Source: Lepidodermella squamata
Taxonomy: Eukaryota; Gastrotricha
Direction of reading: 5' to 3'
Length of the DNA: 64,000 nucleotides
Assembly (NCBI GenBank): GCA_047495785.1
Contig: JBLDXI010000019.1
Location: forward strand, 1,364,001-1,428,000
Part shown: positions 11,614 through 24,095 of the stretch, in pieces
Position numbering within the stretch: the stretch's first letter is position 1
Layout: the number at the start of each line of letters is the position of its first letter
Translations under genes and position numbers: made by a program
Notes under the pieces: generated by a model
Database searches by the model: none
Seen by the model: only the letters and a program-made list of their open reading frames with translations
What the model was told of the DNA's origin: nothing

Positions 11614-11940
11614 ATGTCTTCCGACTCCGAAGTAATCTACGAGGTTTCACTTGTTATCGATGACGAAATTTTCTCAAAATACATGGCCTGGCTGCGTGAT
11701 CACGTTGCCGAAATTGTCGCTCTCGAGGAGTTTTTAAGTGGTGAAATTCTGGAGCCACTGGAAGGAATGATTGAATCTGGAAAGCACTCAATTAATGTTC
11801 GCTATCGCGCCAAAAATGCCGACTCTTTAAAGAGTTACTTTGATAATCATGCCGCAAAATTCAGGGCCGATGGGCTAGCGAAGTTTCCATCTGGGTTCAC
11901 CGCCACACGCTCTTCTTGGCGAGTAGTGCATACATTTTAG
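11614..11940 (+). CDS. DUF4286-like small protein
   Basis: Single exon, 108 residues from ATG 11614. The frame is open further upstream (from 11512), but that part has a different, hydrophobic composition and ends in an acceptor-like TTTTTTAG, so it is treated as leader or intron. The protein starts MSSDSEVIYEVSLVIDDEIF and continues MAWLRDHVAEIVALEEFLSG and YRAKNADSLKSYFDNHAAKF. This pattern (one strand, helix with W-L-x-x-H-V, then a ferredoxin-like second half) resembles the DUF4286 family, found mainly in bacteria but also in scattered eukaryotes. No catalytic residues are known. The stop is 86 bases before the palmitoyltransferase ATG on the same strand. Confidence 0.65.
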   Translation: MSSDSEVIYEVSLVIDDEIFSKYMAWLRDHVAEIVALEEFLSGEILEPLEGMIESGKHSINVRYRAKNADSLKSYFDNHAAKFRADGLAKFPSGFTATRSSWRVVHTF

Positions 11941-12026
11941 ATACCTTGAGACCTTGAATTGAATTATTCTATTTAACTATAAAATGCTAAATTCTCTAAT
12001 GTCCTACCCTTTAGATACATTATAAT

Positions 12027-15000
12027 ATGGTATTTCGCACGGAATGTATCGGCCTATTTTGTTTGGGGGTGGTCTATCTATCAGTTGGCTATGCAGATTA
12101 TGTTGTGATAAACTGGATTCTGCTGGAGCATTTTCTGGAAAGGTTGGTTGATAGCTATTTTTTTCGCTGATTTATCATTAAGATTTTTTCAGTGTATGGT
12201 TTGTGGTTCATCTAATTATGTTCAACTTCCTCTTGATTGTCATGGTTGTCTGCCATGCTCGAGCGGTTTTCACAGACCCTGGAATCATTCCGAAGCCTAA
12301 AGTTTCCGTCGATTTTTCTGATCAAATGACTCGGGAGCAATTTGCCAAGGTATTTAGTGGTAGAATGATATGAAATTGTCAAGAACGCTAATTCTCGTCT
12401 CTTACAGCCTGGGTGGACAATATGCACCAAGTTTGTATATGGTACTAGTTTTTTTTCTCACATTCATCTTTCAATGATTAGGTGTGATATGTATCGGCCT
12501 CCAAGAGCCCATCATTGCGGTACTTGCAAGCGTTGTGTCCGAAAAATGGATCACCATGTAAGCTTTTCACCATTTCATATGGCAAGTCAACTTTGTATTT
12601 ACATGTACCATTTAGTGTCCCTGGGTTAATAATTGTGTTGGCGAGCTCAATCAAAAGTTCTTCATGTTATTCTTATTCTACACAAGTATGTTTACTTATA
12701 TTTTATAAATTATATCAGTAGAAAACTAGAAAATATTATCAAAACAAGAGCGATGTTGGCACATAGAAACATGGATTCGTTACATTGTGGCGATGATACT
12801 TTAAAACCGAATTTTTCAGCTAATGTCCTGTTGAGTTGAGTGTATAAGCCCGCATGTTGCAACGCTACAGTGTAAATCTCCATTTTGCACCGTTCCACAT
12901 TGGCTAGCACCGAAGCCGTTTCAAATGGCGTGAACGGCGGTGAATAGAGCGTCCTTGCTATCTTGTTGAAAACTGAAACGTTCAAGCAACTGTGCCCGAC
13001 AAGATCCTGATCTATTAAGAGCGCTTTGCATGTCGATAGGCATGTCGAAGGTGGGAATTCGTGGCTTTTGCATTTGTCTCTTAGGTCTTTGATAACCTTT
13101 GCGTAGTTCCTAACGATAATATAGAAATTAATTAGGAACCAATTTAACCTCAAATAATTAACAATTACTTAGTAAAATAATTGTAAGGACAATTGCCCAG
13201 CATTTCAGAGACATCGCATTGCGAAAGAGTGCCAGTTTGTGTTAGATCGAAAAACCAAGTGTTGTTGTCAGCTGGATAAAAGGCGATTGCTGTCAGGCAA
13301 ATTTCGTCCTCCGTGCCGTCGCCGTAAAAAGTGTAACCTCGTTTATTGCGCGTATCATAAAAACAGTTCAGCACGATTTCGTTTGTCGCTGACACAGGTA
13401 GCTGGCCTATTTTCTCGGCAAAAAGCTGCTCTGTCTGTCATGAATAGGTTAATAAGACAATAAGAACAAAAACATGTCCCACTGCGACGAACCTGTATTG
13501 CCTGCTCCTTTTGAAGATCAATAAGTCCCACACTAGACGTCCCGTCTGCAGTCTGTACAAAAAGCTGAACGCGCTGACTCATTTTCTTAGTATGCACGGT
13601 CGAGTAGTATATGTTCATCTTGCTTGCTCGCAGAATCATTGCGCTACACTCACTGGATAATTGGGCAGATACTTTGAAATTCGCAAGACCCGGTGGTATT
13701 TCTATTATATTTTCTCCTAGCAGCATCAAGCCACTGTCGTACCTGTTTATAGTAAGTGAAGTTTAGCCTTTAATTGATTCCATGACTAATTAAGCACATA
13801 CCGTCTCAACTTATTTGTGTAGAAAATTGCCAAACCTGTAGACTGAACACTAACAGATTGCAGCACGTTAGTGTAGTTGTAATAAATATCCACGACAATA
13901 GTTGAAAATCTGCCTTGGCCAAACCGGATCCCGACCGGATCAGGAAGGCAAATGTTCGGTTGAGCTATTTTATCGAACCGCCACACCGCTGCGATTTGTT
14001 TACACGGGGACATTAGAGAACAAGTGCTTTTCGGGACGTTTAATCCTTGCGCTGCCAGTCTTGCCATATCTCGCTGATCAACGCAGGCTTGTACGACAAT
14101 ATGAGTCACGCTCACACCCGCTGGTATTCTATCTATAATAGGTTCGGCTAAAATATGAAAGATAACAAAATTAGTTCCAAGTTAAGTGCATTTTTTGTCT
14201 GGGTATACCTGCCACTAGATGATAAGGCTGGTCTGACGGCAGATTAAAGCTCTGACATAGGTGCGGAATACTGCCATCTCGCGTTCCCGAAATAGACGCT
14301 GCCCCTGTTAGGCGCATTTCGAGACGTTGCAAATCGGTGCTTAGAATTGCTGGACATGAGCCTAGGCCAGCGGGTGCGGTGCCGCGCATTCCTGTGAGCG
14401 AAAATGTCGTTGCGGAGCCACAAGATAGGTAGTTATTGAGCGGTAAACAATTAGGAGCGTCGACTGGCTCGCATATTCCTGGATGGGAGACAGCTCTGCT
14501 AAATGGCGGTTGGCGGATGTCTTGACGCCATAGACAGTTTGGGTCGCCCAATTCTTCGCCATTAGACCTTCCGTCTCCATCTGAATCTTTTTTGCATAGT
14601 TCCACTGTCCATTGGAATTGCGTAGCTTGAAAATCGCGGCCGAAAGAATTTCTTTCACCTGTTGCATTTTCAACTTGTATTAAAGCCCTTGCCATATTTC
14701 ATATAATTTTTACCTAGGCCTTCTGCTCTCCAGTGGCCAACTCCGCTCCAAATTGTTGTATTAGGAAAGCATGGATGTGGAACGCGACCACCTTTTACAA
14801 AAATACAGCAAATTTAACCTAATTTATCTTAAAAATCCAACTTCTTTTTGGAATATCCCAATTTCTTACCCTACATTTACGTCACCGCACACTAGGTTCT
14901 CTAAACCCTCATATTCGCAATTTTAGCCAACCTTTTTATACTTTATACCTAATAGTTAGATAGCCAATTGTTAATAGCTATTTGAAATTAAAAATGCATA

Positions 15001-16515
15001 TTTTAAATAGCTTTGCGTAAAAAATAATGTTTTGACTTACCATTTGGAATTCGTAATTGAAATGCAGGAAAACTGACTGCAAATGGGCATAGTGATGCAA
15101 GCGCTACAATTATGCAACGATTGCGCAAACTGTAGGTAAATTGAATCTTGAATAATCTTGCATTTTACGGCAAATAAACTCACTTTCCGACCATTTAATC
15201 TACGCAGTTAGATGACCAAGTTCTAATGAGCATTTACAGGTGCTGAGCTATACTACTACCGCGATACGTAGTTGTGCTGTCAAGATTTACCTGCTTCGTA
15301 AAAGGTGGATGGACGACTACTTCAGCCTGAGAGTAATGTAGACACCTTGCGGTATTTATATACTTTGCACGAAGTGTCTCCGTCCAATTCTCTTCCGCCC
15401 AGTTGTAGAGCAAATCATGTAGTCATAGATAGAGATCTCGAGAGCAGCTCTCTGGTCTTGCATTCGCGTGTTCTCAGATCGTGTTTATCAAAGAAATGAC
15501 AGCAACGGCAGGCGTATAATAGGAAAACGCGCCGCAAAAACCCTCGAAAGGCGCACAATTTTGCGTGTCAATATTTGCCCGCAAAGCCAGAGCTAGAATT
15601 AGAGTCGCGGCATCTCCGGCTTTCAGCGTACGCGTAATCGTGAATGATAATAAATATTAAGCCAAATAAGAGGTCAGCACATTATCCCGTTCCGCTGCTG
15701 TTTTTCGCCACAATTTTTGATAGCTACTAGCACGGTATCTAACGACAAACAAACGTTTCCGTTGCGCACTCTTCTGTCACAACGGAAATGTTTACACTTT
15801 TCTGTATACATATGCATCTTTTTTATTCATCCAGACTTGGCCGCTGTCTACGCCATAATTCTCCTCATCGCCGCCTGGGTACTGGAATCTACTCGACCAA
15901 ATACTGATAGTGATCGACGCGAATCGCTTGTGTAAGTGCATCGCACTTTTTATGTGAGAAAAAAGCTGCAGCTGGAAAAAATAACATGAAACGAAATGTA
16001 ATAAATGTGATAATTAAACACATTTCTCATCAACAGGATTCACAGCGTAATACTCTCGGTCGAATGCATTTTATATTTCACCTTTACTGTGGCAATCGGT
16101 TGTGACCAGGTGTGTTGGAATTAGCTGCTATTAGCGAGGAATGTTCTCACAATTATCGTTTGTCCTAGATAACTGCAATTTTGAGCCAGAAGTCTCAAAT
16201 CGACAAATTGAAAGATTCTAGAACACGCTCATCCAGCGCTAGTAATTCGCGCCCTACCTCTGACATCGAAAGTCATGGGACAGAGAATGATGATGACAGC
16301 GATCCAAAGCGTGCAACCACTCGTCGGAGAACAACACGCGAGCTCTTTGAGGATGTTTTCGGCGAAGGTTCGTGCTTTGATTATCTATTGATTGGGACAG
16401 CTTTGCATTCTCTCATGTTCTAGAACCGCTTTGGCGATGGTTCATTCCAACGCGTGCGCGCGACAGCGCTTCCCGACGGAGTGAATCAGACGAATCCAAT
16501 GAATTCCTTTTGTAA
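12027..16515 (+). CDS. DHHC palmitoyltransferase (ZDHHC3/7-like)
   Basis: Membrane enzyme that attaches palmitate to protein cysteines, usually at the Golgi. Nine exons: 12027-12142, 12193-12349, 12408-12430, 12482-12557, 12616-12685, 15835-15931, 16037-16109, 16169-16367 and 16424-16515. All phases close, giving 300 residues, the size of ZDHHC3. Two N-terminal membrane segments, FTDPGIIPK, then the zinc-binding [18 protein letters not shown] and catalytic D122-H-H-C125; an intron splits the motif before the Cys. [16 protein letters not shown], two more membrane segments and a charged tail ending near [10 protein letters not shown] follow. Intron 5 (12686-15834, 3.1 kb) contains a whole gene on the other strand. 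The N-terminus is shorter than in vertebrates, so an upstream exon is possible. Confidence 0.85.
12710..15194 (-). CDS. Temptin domain fused to copper-monooxygenase-like domains, copper ligands lost
   Basis: Eight exons: 15184-15194, 15041-15129, 14714-14791, 14209-14658, 13802-14147, 13493-13742, 13169-13434 and 12710-13109; phases close on 629 residues. Residues 1-23 form a signal peptide. A temptin-like Cys domain follows ([26 protein letters not shown], then [20 protein letters not shown]). From about 110 to 540 the protein resembles the two PHM/DBH (ascorbate-dependent copper type II monooxygenase) domains. The copper ligands are mostly gone: HHM is T224-H-I, the second-site VHY is I-Y298-Y, HTH is H375-T-K, and the Met ligand is I453. 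It ends in a hydrophobic tail suited to a GPI signal or membrane anchor. Secreted or cell-surface binding protein is more likely than an enzyme. Entirely inside the palmitoyltransferase intron. Confidence 0.8.
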
Positions 16516-17767
16516 TTGACACGCCGTCGTTTTCAGTAGCCTTTTGCCGCTTTCACTAATGTGTGTATCTTGTTTCATCGCCGGAATTCATGATTACTCA
16601 CATCACTTGCAATCTGATACTTGAGATGCGCTGACTTACCGGCGAAATTCCTTGAATTATCGTTCTCTTCTCTCAGTCATATTACTTGTTCCGATAAGTG
16701 TGATTATTTATTTTGCGTCGTTATAATCAACTTTATGATATTCTGTTTTTTCGGAAAGGTATGGTATTTTTTAGCGGCGATTCTTGAACTTTACTACTAC
16801 TAAGAAAATGGAGCACTTGCATGACCTTGAAATATATTTATACATGTAACACGTGGGCTAATTATATTTTGCGTAACCAGATAAGAAGTTACGTTCGGGC
16901 TTTTTTCTTGCTTTTTTAAAGTTCTTTGACTCCGCGTCATACCTTTTGTAATTTTGTTTTGTTGAATGCCTGCACTTTGAGTTGATGGTCAGTTGAAAGA
17001 ATGAAACAATGAAAAAAATGTTGCTCGAATTTGCGTGATGGTTTGATTTTGCCGATAAATTCCATCCGCTTGTGACTATTTAGGAATGTTAGCGTTATAT
17101 GACCTGACCCATCCCCGCCGTTAATGATGTTTGAGAATTAACGTCATCATTCAAGTCACGCCAAATTTTACGGCACGAGCGAAACCCGGGTGGCATTCTT
17201 GTATATACGTGTGTATGCGCGCGCGCGGGCCGCAATAAACAGTAGCGTTACACGGGCGGCATTTGTAAGGCGACTTAAATCCCCACAACGCGCTTGGCTC
17301 AGTGTATAGGAATATTTGGCACATTCCTGAGCCGCTCTCCGGTATGCGGCTATATCATTTGTAGTTATGCGTCACTCGCCCTCTGGTTCTTTTTGTCACC
17401 GTACCGACCCAAGTCGTCGCCGTTGTAGTGTGGCATTAGACTGAGATATTGTTTACGGCGCACGACATATTTATTTTAGACGCGTACACCTGTATACCGC
17501 ACGCGCGCATTCCTTTTTACGTCTTTTAACGTAGATAAACTACAAGACGATAGCATATAGCCTCTTAATACGTGCCTGAGCAGTTTTTTCAACTTGATTT
17601 CTTTTTACGTATTACAATATTAGGAATGTTAATATTTTATTTGAAACATCATAATACAATGTGATGAAAATTAACAACCCTCAATTTGGAGCTGTGTCGC
17701 GAATCAACGTCGTGCACTGATAAGGAAATATTACTAATTCGCCACAGCTGTTTCATTTTTCGTCGGC

Positions 17768-20700
17768 ATGAACGACTATTCTTCGTATTCGTCGGCCCCT
17801 CCGTCGGAAGCATCCGCAGCCGCCGCTAATGTCTTCAATAACGCCCGCCAGTCTACAATCGACAACGTCACTCGTTGGCTTCAGCAACACGAGATTGAAA
17901 CTGAAGAAAGCGAGAGTCGTGCCAGTCTTTTCGAAGCAGAATTAACTAGACGGCTTGCGATGCTTCGGGCCACTGGCAGCAACAGTAATTTTAACCTCAA
18001 AATCGTCATTCGTAACCACATAAATTCGTTTTTTTTCTAGCACCCTCTAATAGCCTGAGTCGAAATGTTAGCGAGCAATCGATAGCAAGGCCTGATCAAG
18101 CAGCCTCTCCCTACCCTCAGTCTGTCGTGCATTTAGCGCGGCAACCATTTTCGATGCGAGAAGTGGCGTCAGATCGCAATGTCCAGCGTCCGCCGTCATC
18201 AGCCGCGTCCAACTCAAACAAGCGGCAATGGGACACATGCCCGGCCGGGTCTTCGAAACAGCCGAGAATCAGTGACCCAACCCTCGCTACCGACATCCCG
18301 TTCCAACCCGGATCGTCGGTGTCGATTAGCCAGCAAAATAATAAGGAGGACGGCGGTATGTTGACTCCGCCGTCTAGTGCTGCGAATTCGATGGATAACG
18401 CACCTCCGCTACCGCCGCGTGAGTCGACGACGTCAGCGGCGACTTTTCAGCCGGCTGAAAACGCACCGCCTCTACCACCCCGACCATCCGGGTTGGTGAC
18501 GTCTGGCGTCGAGCTTCACATGTCTTCCCCGACGCCGTCGACCAACAGCAATATAGCGATTTCATTTCACGTTTCTCAGAAGCCGAGCGCGGCTAATTGG
18601 GCCCAACAACAACAGCAGCAGCCACCTCAAAGGGGGCCGTTTTTCGACACGCGTGGCTATTCAATGCCGCCGCCTCCCCCGGCATCGGTGACTTCGTCGC
18701 ATTATTCTCCCGATATGCGCGTTCTCTCGCTACCGCAAGGTGCTAGTACTCCCTCGACCGCTTTTCGCAGCAACAATCTCTTCCGCCAACAATACCCGCC
18801 CCGGCCTAGTCAGATAACGGCCAACGGTAGCCCGGTTCCACCTCAATACTGGTCCCAAGCGTTGTCTTCCGTTAGTTTCCGAAAAACGATTGCGGTCATT
18901 TTGTATTTATTTTGATTTTCTTAATTTAGACTGGACAGTTATCAACCACTTCTCAATCGCATGCTTTCTCCAACTTGAACTATTCAGTCTTTCCAGAAGT
19001 TTCTCAAAACGGCGCACACTCTCAGACGATATCTAACTGCGGTTCGATGTCGTTAAATGGGAGCAATTACCTTGCTTACGACCAGCTTATGCTACAGCAG
19101 GGTTCAAACCTCGAACTAGACCGGTTGAATTTCGGCGAATCTGCCGGCAACCAGGTTTCTAGCCGGCATTTATACATTCAAGCGCAGCAACCTACGCAGC
19201 GACGGCCGCGATTTGTTACCACTTCGCCCTTGCCAGATCGTCGCCAGCGGAGTTCAGCGCGGCTGGAAGACGGAACTCTCAGCGGCTCAATGCCTGGTCA
19301 ACCTTACGCCAACTCGCGAAATTACTCGTCAGAAGCTTACAAGTTCTTCATGGAACAACACATTGAAAACTTGATACGGTCGTGCTTTCAACGCAAGGAG
19401 CGCCAACAGCAATTCGACGCGTTCATGACCAGCCAAAATTTGAACACAGAAGCTGAAAGACGGCCATTTAGATTGCTAAATGCGAAGCGGGAGTCGAATT
19501 ATTTACGGTTGAAACGAGCCCGGCTGCAACCCGCGTTCTTTGAACCTCTGAAAACGCTAGGCGTCGGGGCTTTCGGCGAAGTTTCTCTCGTTCGAAAACG
19601 CGACACTGGAAAGCTGTATGCGATGAAGACTTTGCGAAAAGCGGACGTAATTAAGCGAAACCAAGTTGCTCACGTCAAGGCTGAGCGTGATATTTTAGCC
19701 GAGGCGAACTCAGACTGGGTGGTCAAGCTGTTTTTCTCGTTTCAAGACCGCGAGAATTTATATTTCATTATGGACTACATACCTGGCGGAGATTTGATGA
19801 ATTTACTAATTAAGAAAGGCGTGTTCCCGGAACCGATGGCTCGATTCTACACAGCTGAGTTAGTCGCAGCTCTCGAATACGTCCATTCAATGGGCTTCAT
19901 TCACCGAGATATCAAGCCCGATAACGTGCTAATAGATCGTGAGGGTCATGTAAAATTGACAGACTTCGGTCTCTGCACTGGTTTCCGTTGGACGCATCAG
20001 TCTAATCGGTATGCTAAAATTCGCCCGGAAGAGCCTATTTGGCTGCACGGAACACCCGCTGCTCACGTCGAGATTCCGGAAACCGCATCTTCACTAACTT
20101 TGCCTCATCGGCATCGCCGGGTGCATTCGTTGGTCGGCACTCCCAACTACATTGCGCCTGAAGTGGTTTTAAAATGGGGCTACAATCACTCCTGTGATTG
20201 GTGGAGTGTTGGTGTGATTTTGTACGAAATGCTGGTCGGGCGGCCTCCATTTTTATCGGAAACTCCGGCTGAAACTCAATACAAAATTATCCATTGGAAG
20301 CATTACTTGTGCTTCCCGCATGGTGTCAATCTTTCACCCGCTAGTGCCGATTTAATTTCATCGCTAATACGAGATGCAGATTCGCGGTTGGGCGCGTTTG
20401 GCGGCGCCGCAGATATCAAAGCTCATCCGTTTTTCAACAACATAGATTTTGAAAATTTAAGAAAGCAACCCGCCGTTTATGTTCCGATTCTGAAAAACGA
20501 AATGGATACGTCTAACTTTGATCCTTCATTCCAAGGCGGCCAGCCTAGTAAGTTGCCACTTTAAGATGGAATTTTTGCATAGAAATAACCATTCTGTTTT
20601 ATTAGGTTATCCGGAACAATCATTTGGACCTATTCCCTCAGTTGGCCCTGCGGCGTTTTCATTCTACGAATTCACATTTCGGAGGTTTTGCGAAGATGCT

Positions 20701-20997
20701 GGTTGCCCTTTGCCAATGCCTCTATCACTTCCTTCACCGCCCTCGTTATCACATATGTCTAGTAATTCTGCATCCCAGGCCCAGGCACAGTCTTCAGAAA
20801 GTGCAACTGCTGTAGCGCCTGACCCAACTGCTGTTACGACGAAACCTCCTCTTCCACCGCCATTGCCCCCTCGACCTCTCCCACTTCAAAAACCGTCAGC
20901 GAATTCAGCGGCGCCTTCTCAGTCACAAACACCAGTGACTCCAACGACGCCAAAACCGCTGCCGCCAGGTGCCCCTGCAAATCCGACTTTCGTGTAA
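17768..20997 (+). CDS. LATS: LATS/Warts protein kinase of the Hippo pathway
   Basis: Nuclear Dbf2-related kinase that phosphorylates YAP/Yorkie. Four exons, 17768-17984, 18041-18870, 18930-20547 and 20606-20997, give 1018 residues. The N-terminal half is disordered and Pro/Ser/Gln-rich, with Pro-rich SH3/WW-type stretches and one PPQY (about 338) able to bind YAP WW domains. The MOB-binding region includes YKFFMEQHIENLI and KRESNYLRLKRARL. The kinase starts about 555 (GVGAFGEV, AMKTLRK), with HRDIKPDN near 674, DFGLCTGFRWTHQSNRY, an NDR-type insert, and activation segment HSLVGTPNYIAPEV. The hydrophobic motif FYEFTFRRF (about 910) is the MST/Hippo phosphorylation site. A Pro-rich tail of about 100 residues follows. 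I saw no N-terminal UBA domain. Confidence 0.95.
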
Positions 20998-22392
20998 CAA
21001 GTTTTATGATCTTGATAAGAATGTTTTATCGTGAATTTATTCGGTCATCAGAAAATGCTTTATATCGTTTTTATGACGGCTCGACGCAGCGATGCTTTTA
21101 GTATATTAAAAGATAATAATATGCTGGTGAAAACGCGATGTTTTTTCTACTTAGTGGTGGTTCATTTGAAAAATGATGAAGATGCACGTATGAAGCCTAA
21201 TATTTTGTGGCACCATCAAACATCCACGCCTTGAAACGCCGTGTTATCAAGTTGTCATCTCGTTGTCTCTGTATTGAGTTCGATCTAAAAAAGTCATAAC
21301 CTATTGCTATTATTTTAAGATGTTTTGTTGTTGAGTTTACTTTGATACCGGAAAGCAGTTGATTTCAGAAATTTTTCAATAATTATTATAACAATTATCT
21401 TCTGATGAAGCTGATGTTTTACGCTAGCCGGAAAAGTGTGCTGAAAACGCTCCGATGAGTGGAATTTATATCTTCATAATTTATAATGCTGCAGCGATTT
21501 AGCGACTTGATACACGCATGATTTGGCAATTTGTTTCAGTCAAGTTTTGTACATGGGAAAAATGAAAGACGATTCTTGTGTTTCGAAATAAAGTAAAGAT
21601 CGAGCAGAAATTTTTCTTTTTTTTTGGCAATTATCTTGCGGTGTATTTTTAATCTTCGAATGCCTTCGGGCCTAGCCGATTGATCATCGGAGGAAATTGG
21701 CTGTATCGAAAACTGACTCATTCATGTGAGAGGCTAAATTAAGACAACTGAACCATTTTTTCAATCAGTCATAGTTTTCGATATAGCTAATAATTTCCTC
21801 GCATGATCTCGGATTCCTTTCCTACAGAGTTTGATAGCTAGGTCACATTTCTTGTAAATGATTATGAATGTGAACGAGAAAAATTTCCGACAGAGCTGCT
21901 TAGTGAATTATTCAAATTCTTCACTCAGGTTACCGTGCATTTCTTTCAGCTAACCGGGATAATCGACACGTAACTAGAACAATACTATCATATAGCGCCG
22001 CACACGCATAAATGTATTGGAACAATCGACTCTTTCATCAAATTCTTATCTGGCTTGGATAAGGACTCTTGCCATACGACGTGTCTAATAGTTAGCATGG
22101 TACACCCGCGCGTTCGTGTAAAAAAAACCGTGCGCTTCCGGCATTCATCAGAATGCATTGATAAATTCCACGAGTGGGTACTCCACATACCAGAGAAATT
22201 GTCGGCGAATCGTGGCAAATGACAAAGAAGCATACAAGTAATAACCCATTTTATTACTTTTTTCAAGAAACTAATAAAGAACTTTAGAACAAGCCGTTCA
22301 CTCTTGTTTGATGTATATAGCAATTCAGACGAAAGAAAGCCGTGCGGAATAAACCTTCAACAAAATGAAATATTTTGAGCGTTTTTGTTTGA
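20998..22392. other. Spacer between convergent genes
   Basis: Lies between the stops of LATS (plus) and UTP15 (minus), so it mainly holds two 3' UTRs. AT-rich; only short unsupported ORFs. No RNA gene or repeat recognised. Confidence 0.45.
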
Positions 22393-24095
22393 TTAATCTG
22401 AAGACAAGCTTTGACTCAGAAGACATTCAACAGCACCAACCAGCTCGTTAGCTTCGAGCTTCACCTCCCACTCTGCATCAACTACTTCACAAACGTAGCG
22501 AAAAGCTTTCTTCAGCTCGCTTTCATTTGAGCCGAGAATTGCATCGCCGTAGACGTCAACTATTGCGTTAACGAATTCCGAGAGAACACGTTGGAATGAG
22601 ATGTGATGATATTGCTGGCCAGCAAAACGCAGCGCCTTTGCGACCCAAAATTCTGATCGGCCGGCAAGCGATGCTCGCAAGACGTCGCGACGGATCAATT
22701 CATCGATCATACTCACAGCAACATCGGGATTGTGCCGCCTGAAATCTGAAGAAAATAAACAAAAGTTGTGCGTATACGAAATCAATAAAAAATTATATAC
22801 TAACCATCCTGCATAACAGCTGTTAAAGCTTTGCTGTGCTCGAATTTCCGAAGCATTTTATCATAACGGCTCAACAATCCTCTCTGAGGGAAATTCGGAT
22901 CCACATTGGTGTTTACTACGGATATTTTATTTTCGATACCACCTTCCTCACTAGCGTGCCAACCTGCTATCGGAGCATTTGGCACTTGATTTAGAACTCG
23001 CTCGAAATATCGAGACGGCTTTGACCCTCCGACTTTCAGCTCTTCCTGTAAAATAAACGGATAATTACCATGGATCAGCCGATATCAAAAATTTACCGTT
23101 TTCTTGATTTCTTGCCGGCGCGATGAAATCGATAGTCGGCTATCAGTCATAGCCGCGACAATGAACCGATCGTCTGGCGAAACCGCCAGCTTAACGATTG
23201 GGCTCGGTTGGTCCAGAGTAGTGACAACAGAATAATTAGCGCTGTGATCCATGTCGTACACCTTAATGTGTTTGTCCAAACTGGCCGAAAACAGAAACGC
23301 GCCATTTTTGGAGTATGATAAAGACGTGACTGTTTTGTGATGGTGTTGCAAGCAGGCAACAGGTGAATCGCTGTTTTTAAGAGCGTCCCACAGGAAAACA
23401 GCCCGATCACAAGCAACTGCTAGCGAGTCACCGTTCGGATTCAAAATTATGTCTTCAATAATTGATGGTAACTCAATCGATCTGATGCTCTTAGCTTGCC
23501 GTGCATCGAAAAATTTCACTGTTTTGTCATAGCTAGCTGAAATCCACAGAGATGAATCGCTAGGGACGGGCACGATGCAGCGGACATAGTCGGTGTGTTC
23601 CGAAAAACAGGCGATTTGTTCACCGACGCTGAGATCCCAAACGCGGACGGTGCGGTCGTCGCCACCCGAGCCAATTTTGAGACCGTCGCGCGAAAATCCG
23701 CAGGCGTGGACTGCCAATTTGTGACCAGAAAACTGGCGCAGCACGGTAGCAGTTGTCGCATCGAAGGCACGTACGACGCCGTCCTCGCATGCGCTCACAA
23801 AAAGACGGCCGTCGTAGCGGTACTGTCCGCCGTAGACTGGTTGCGGGAACACAGTCAATGCCTTTATGCGATTCCACTCCGGCGGCTCGCCGTGAATGTT
23901 TACACGCGTGCCACACGATAACGCATACGCCGGTAAGTTAACGTCCGGGCTAAATGCGATATTCGTTATTTGAGCGGGTTCTTTGCGGACAAAGGGCGGC
24001 TTTTCAAACGCCGACGTCCAGTATTCACACTCCTCCGTCGGCTTTGTCACCTCGAGCAACACAGCCTGTTGAGCAACTGACTTAAAAGTACCCAT
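22393..24095 (-). CDS. UTP15: UTP15, small-subunit processome WD40 protein
   Basis: Component of the t-UTP/UTP-A subcomplex that acts in pre-18S rRNA processing and rDNA transcription in the nucleolus. Three exons, 23097-24095, 22805-23045 and 22393-22745, give 530 residues (human 518). The first exon carries a seven-blade WD40 propeller; readable blades include YRYDGRLFVSACEDGVVRAF, LKIGSGGDDRTVRVWD, SASYDKTVKFFDARQAKSI and LFSASLDKHIKVYD. The propeller ends at AMTDSRLSISSRRQEIKK, matching the human GMTNGILSVKHRK end. The C-terminal UTP15 domain has LIRRDVLRASLAGR, equivalent to ELNRRGVLANALAGR. Confidence 0.92.

Noticed and set aside
12633-12839. Possible early end of the palmitoyltransferase ([10 protein letters not shown] then stop)
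   Set aside because: AA|GTATGT is a good donor and the missing C-terminal half is found in phase at 15835-16515.
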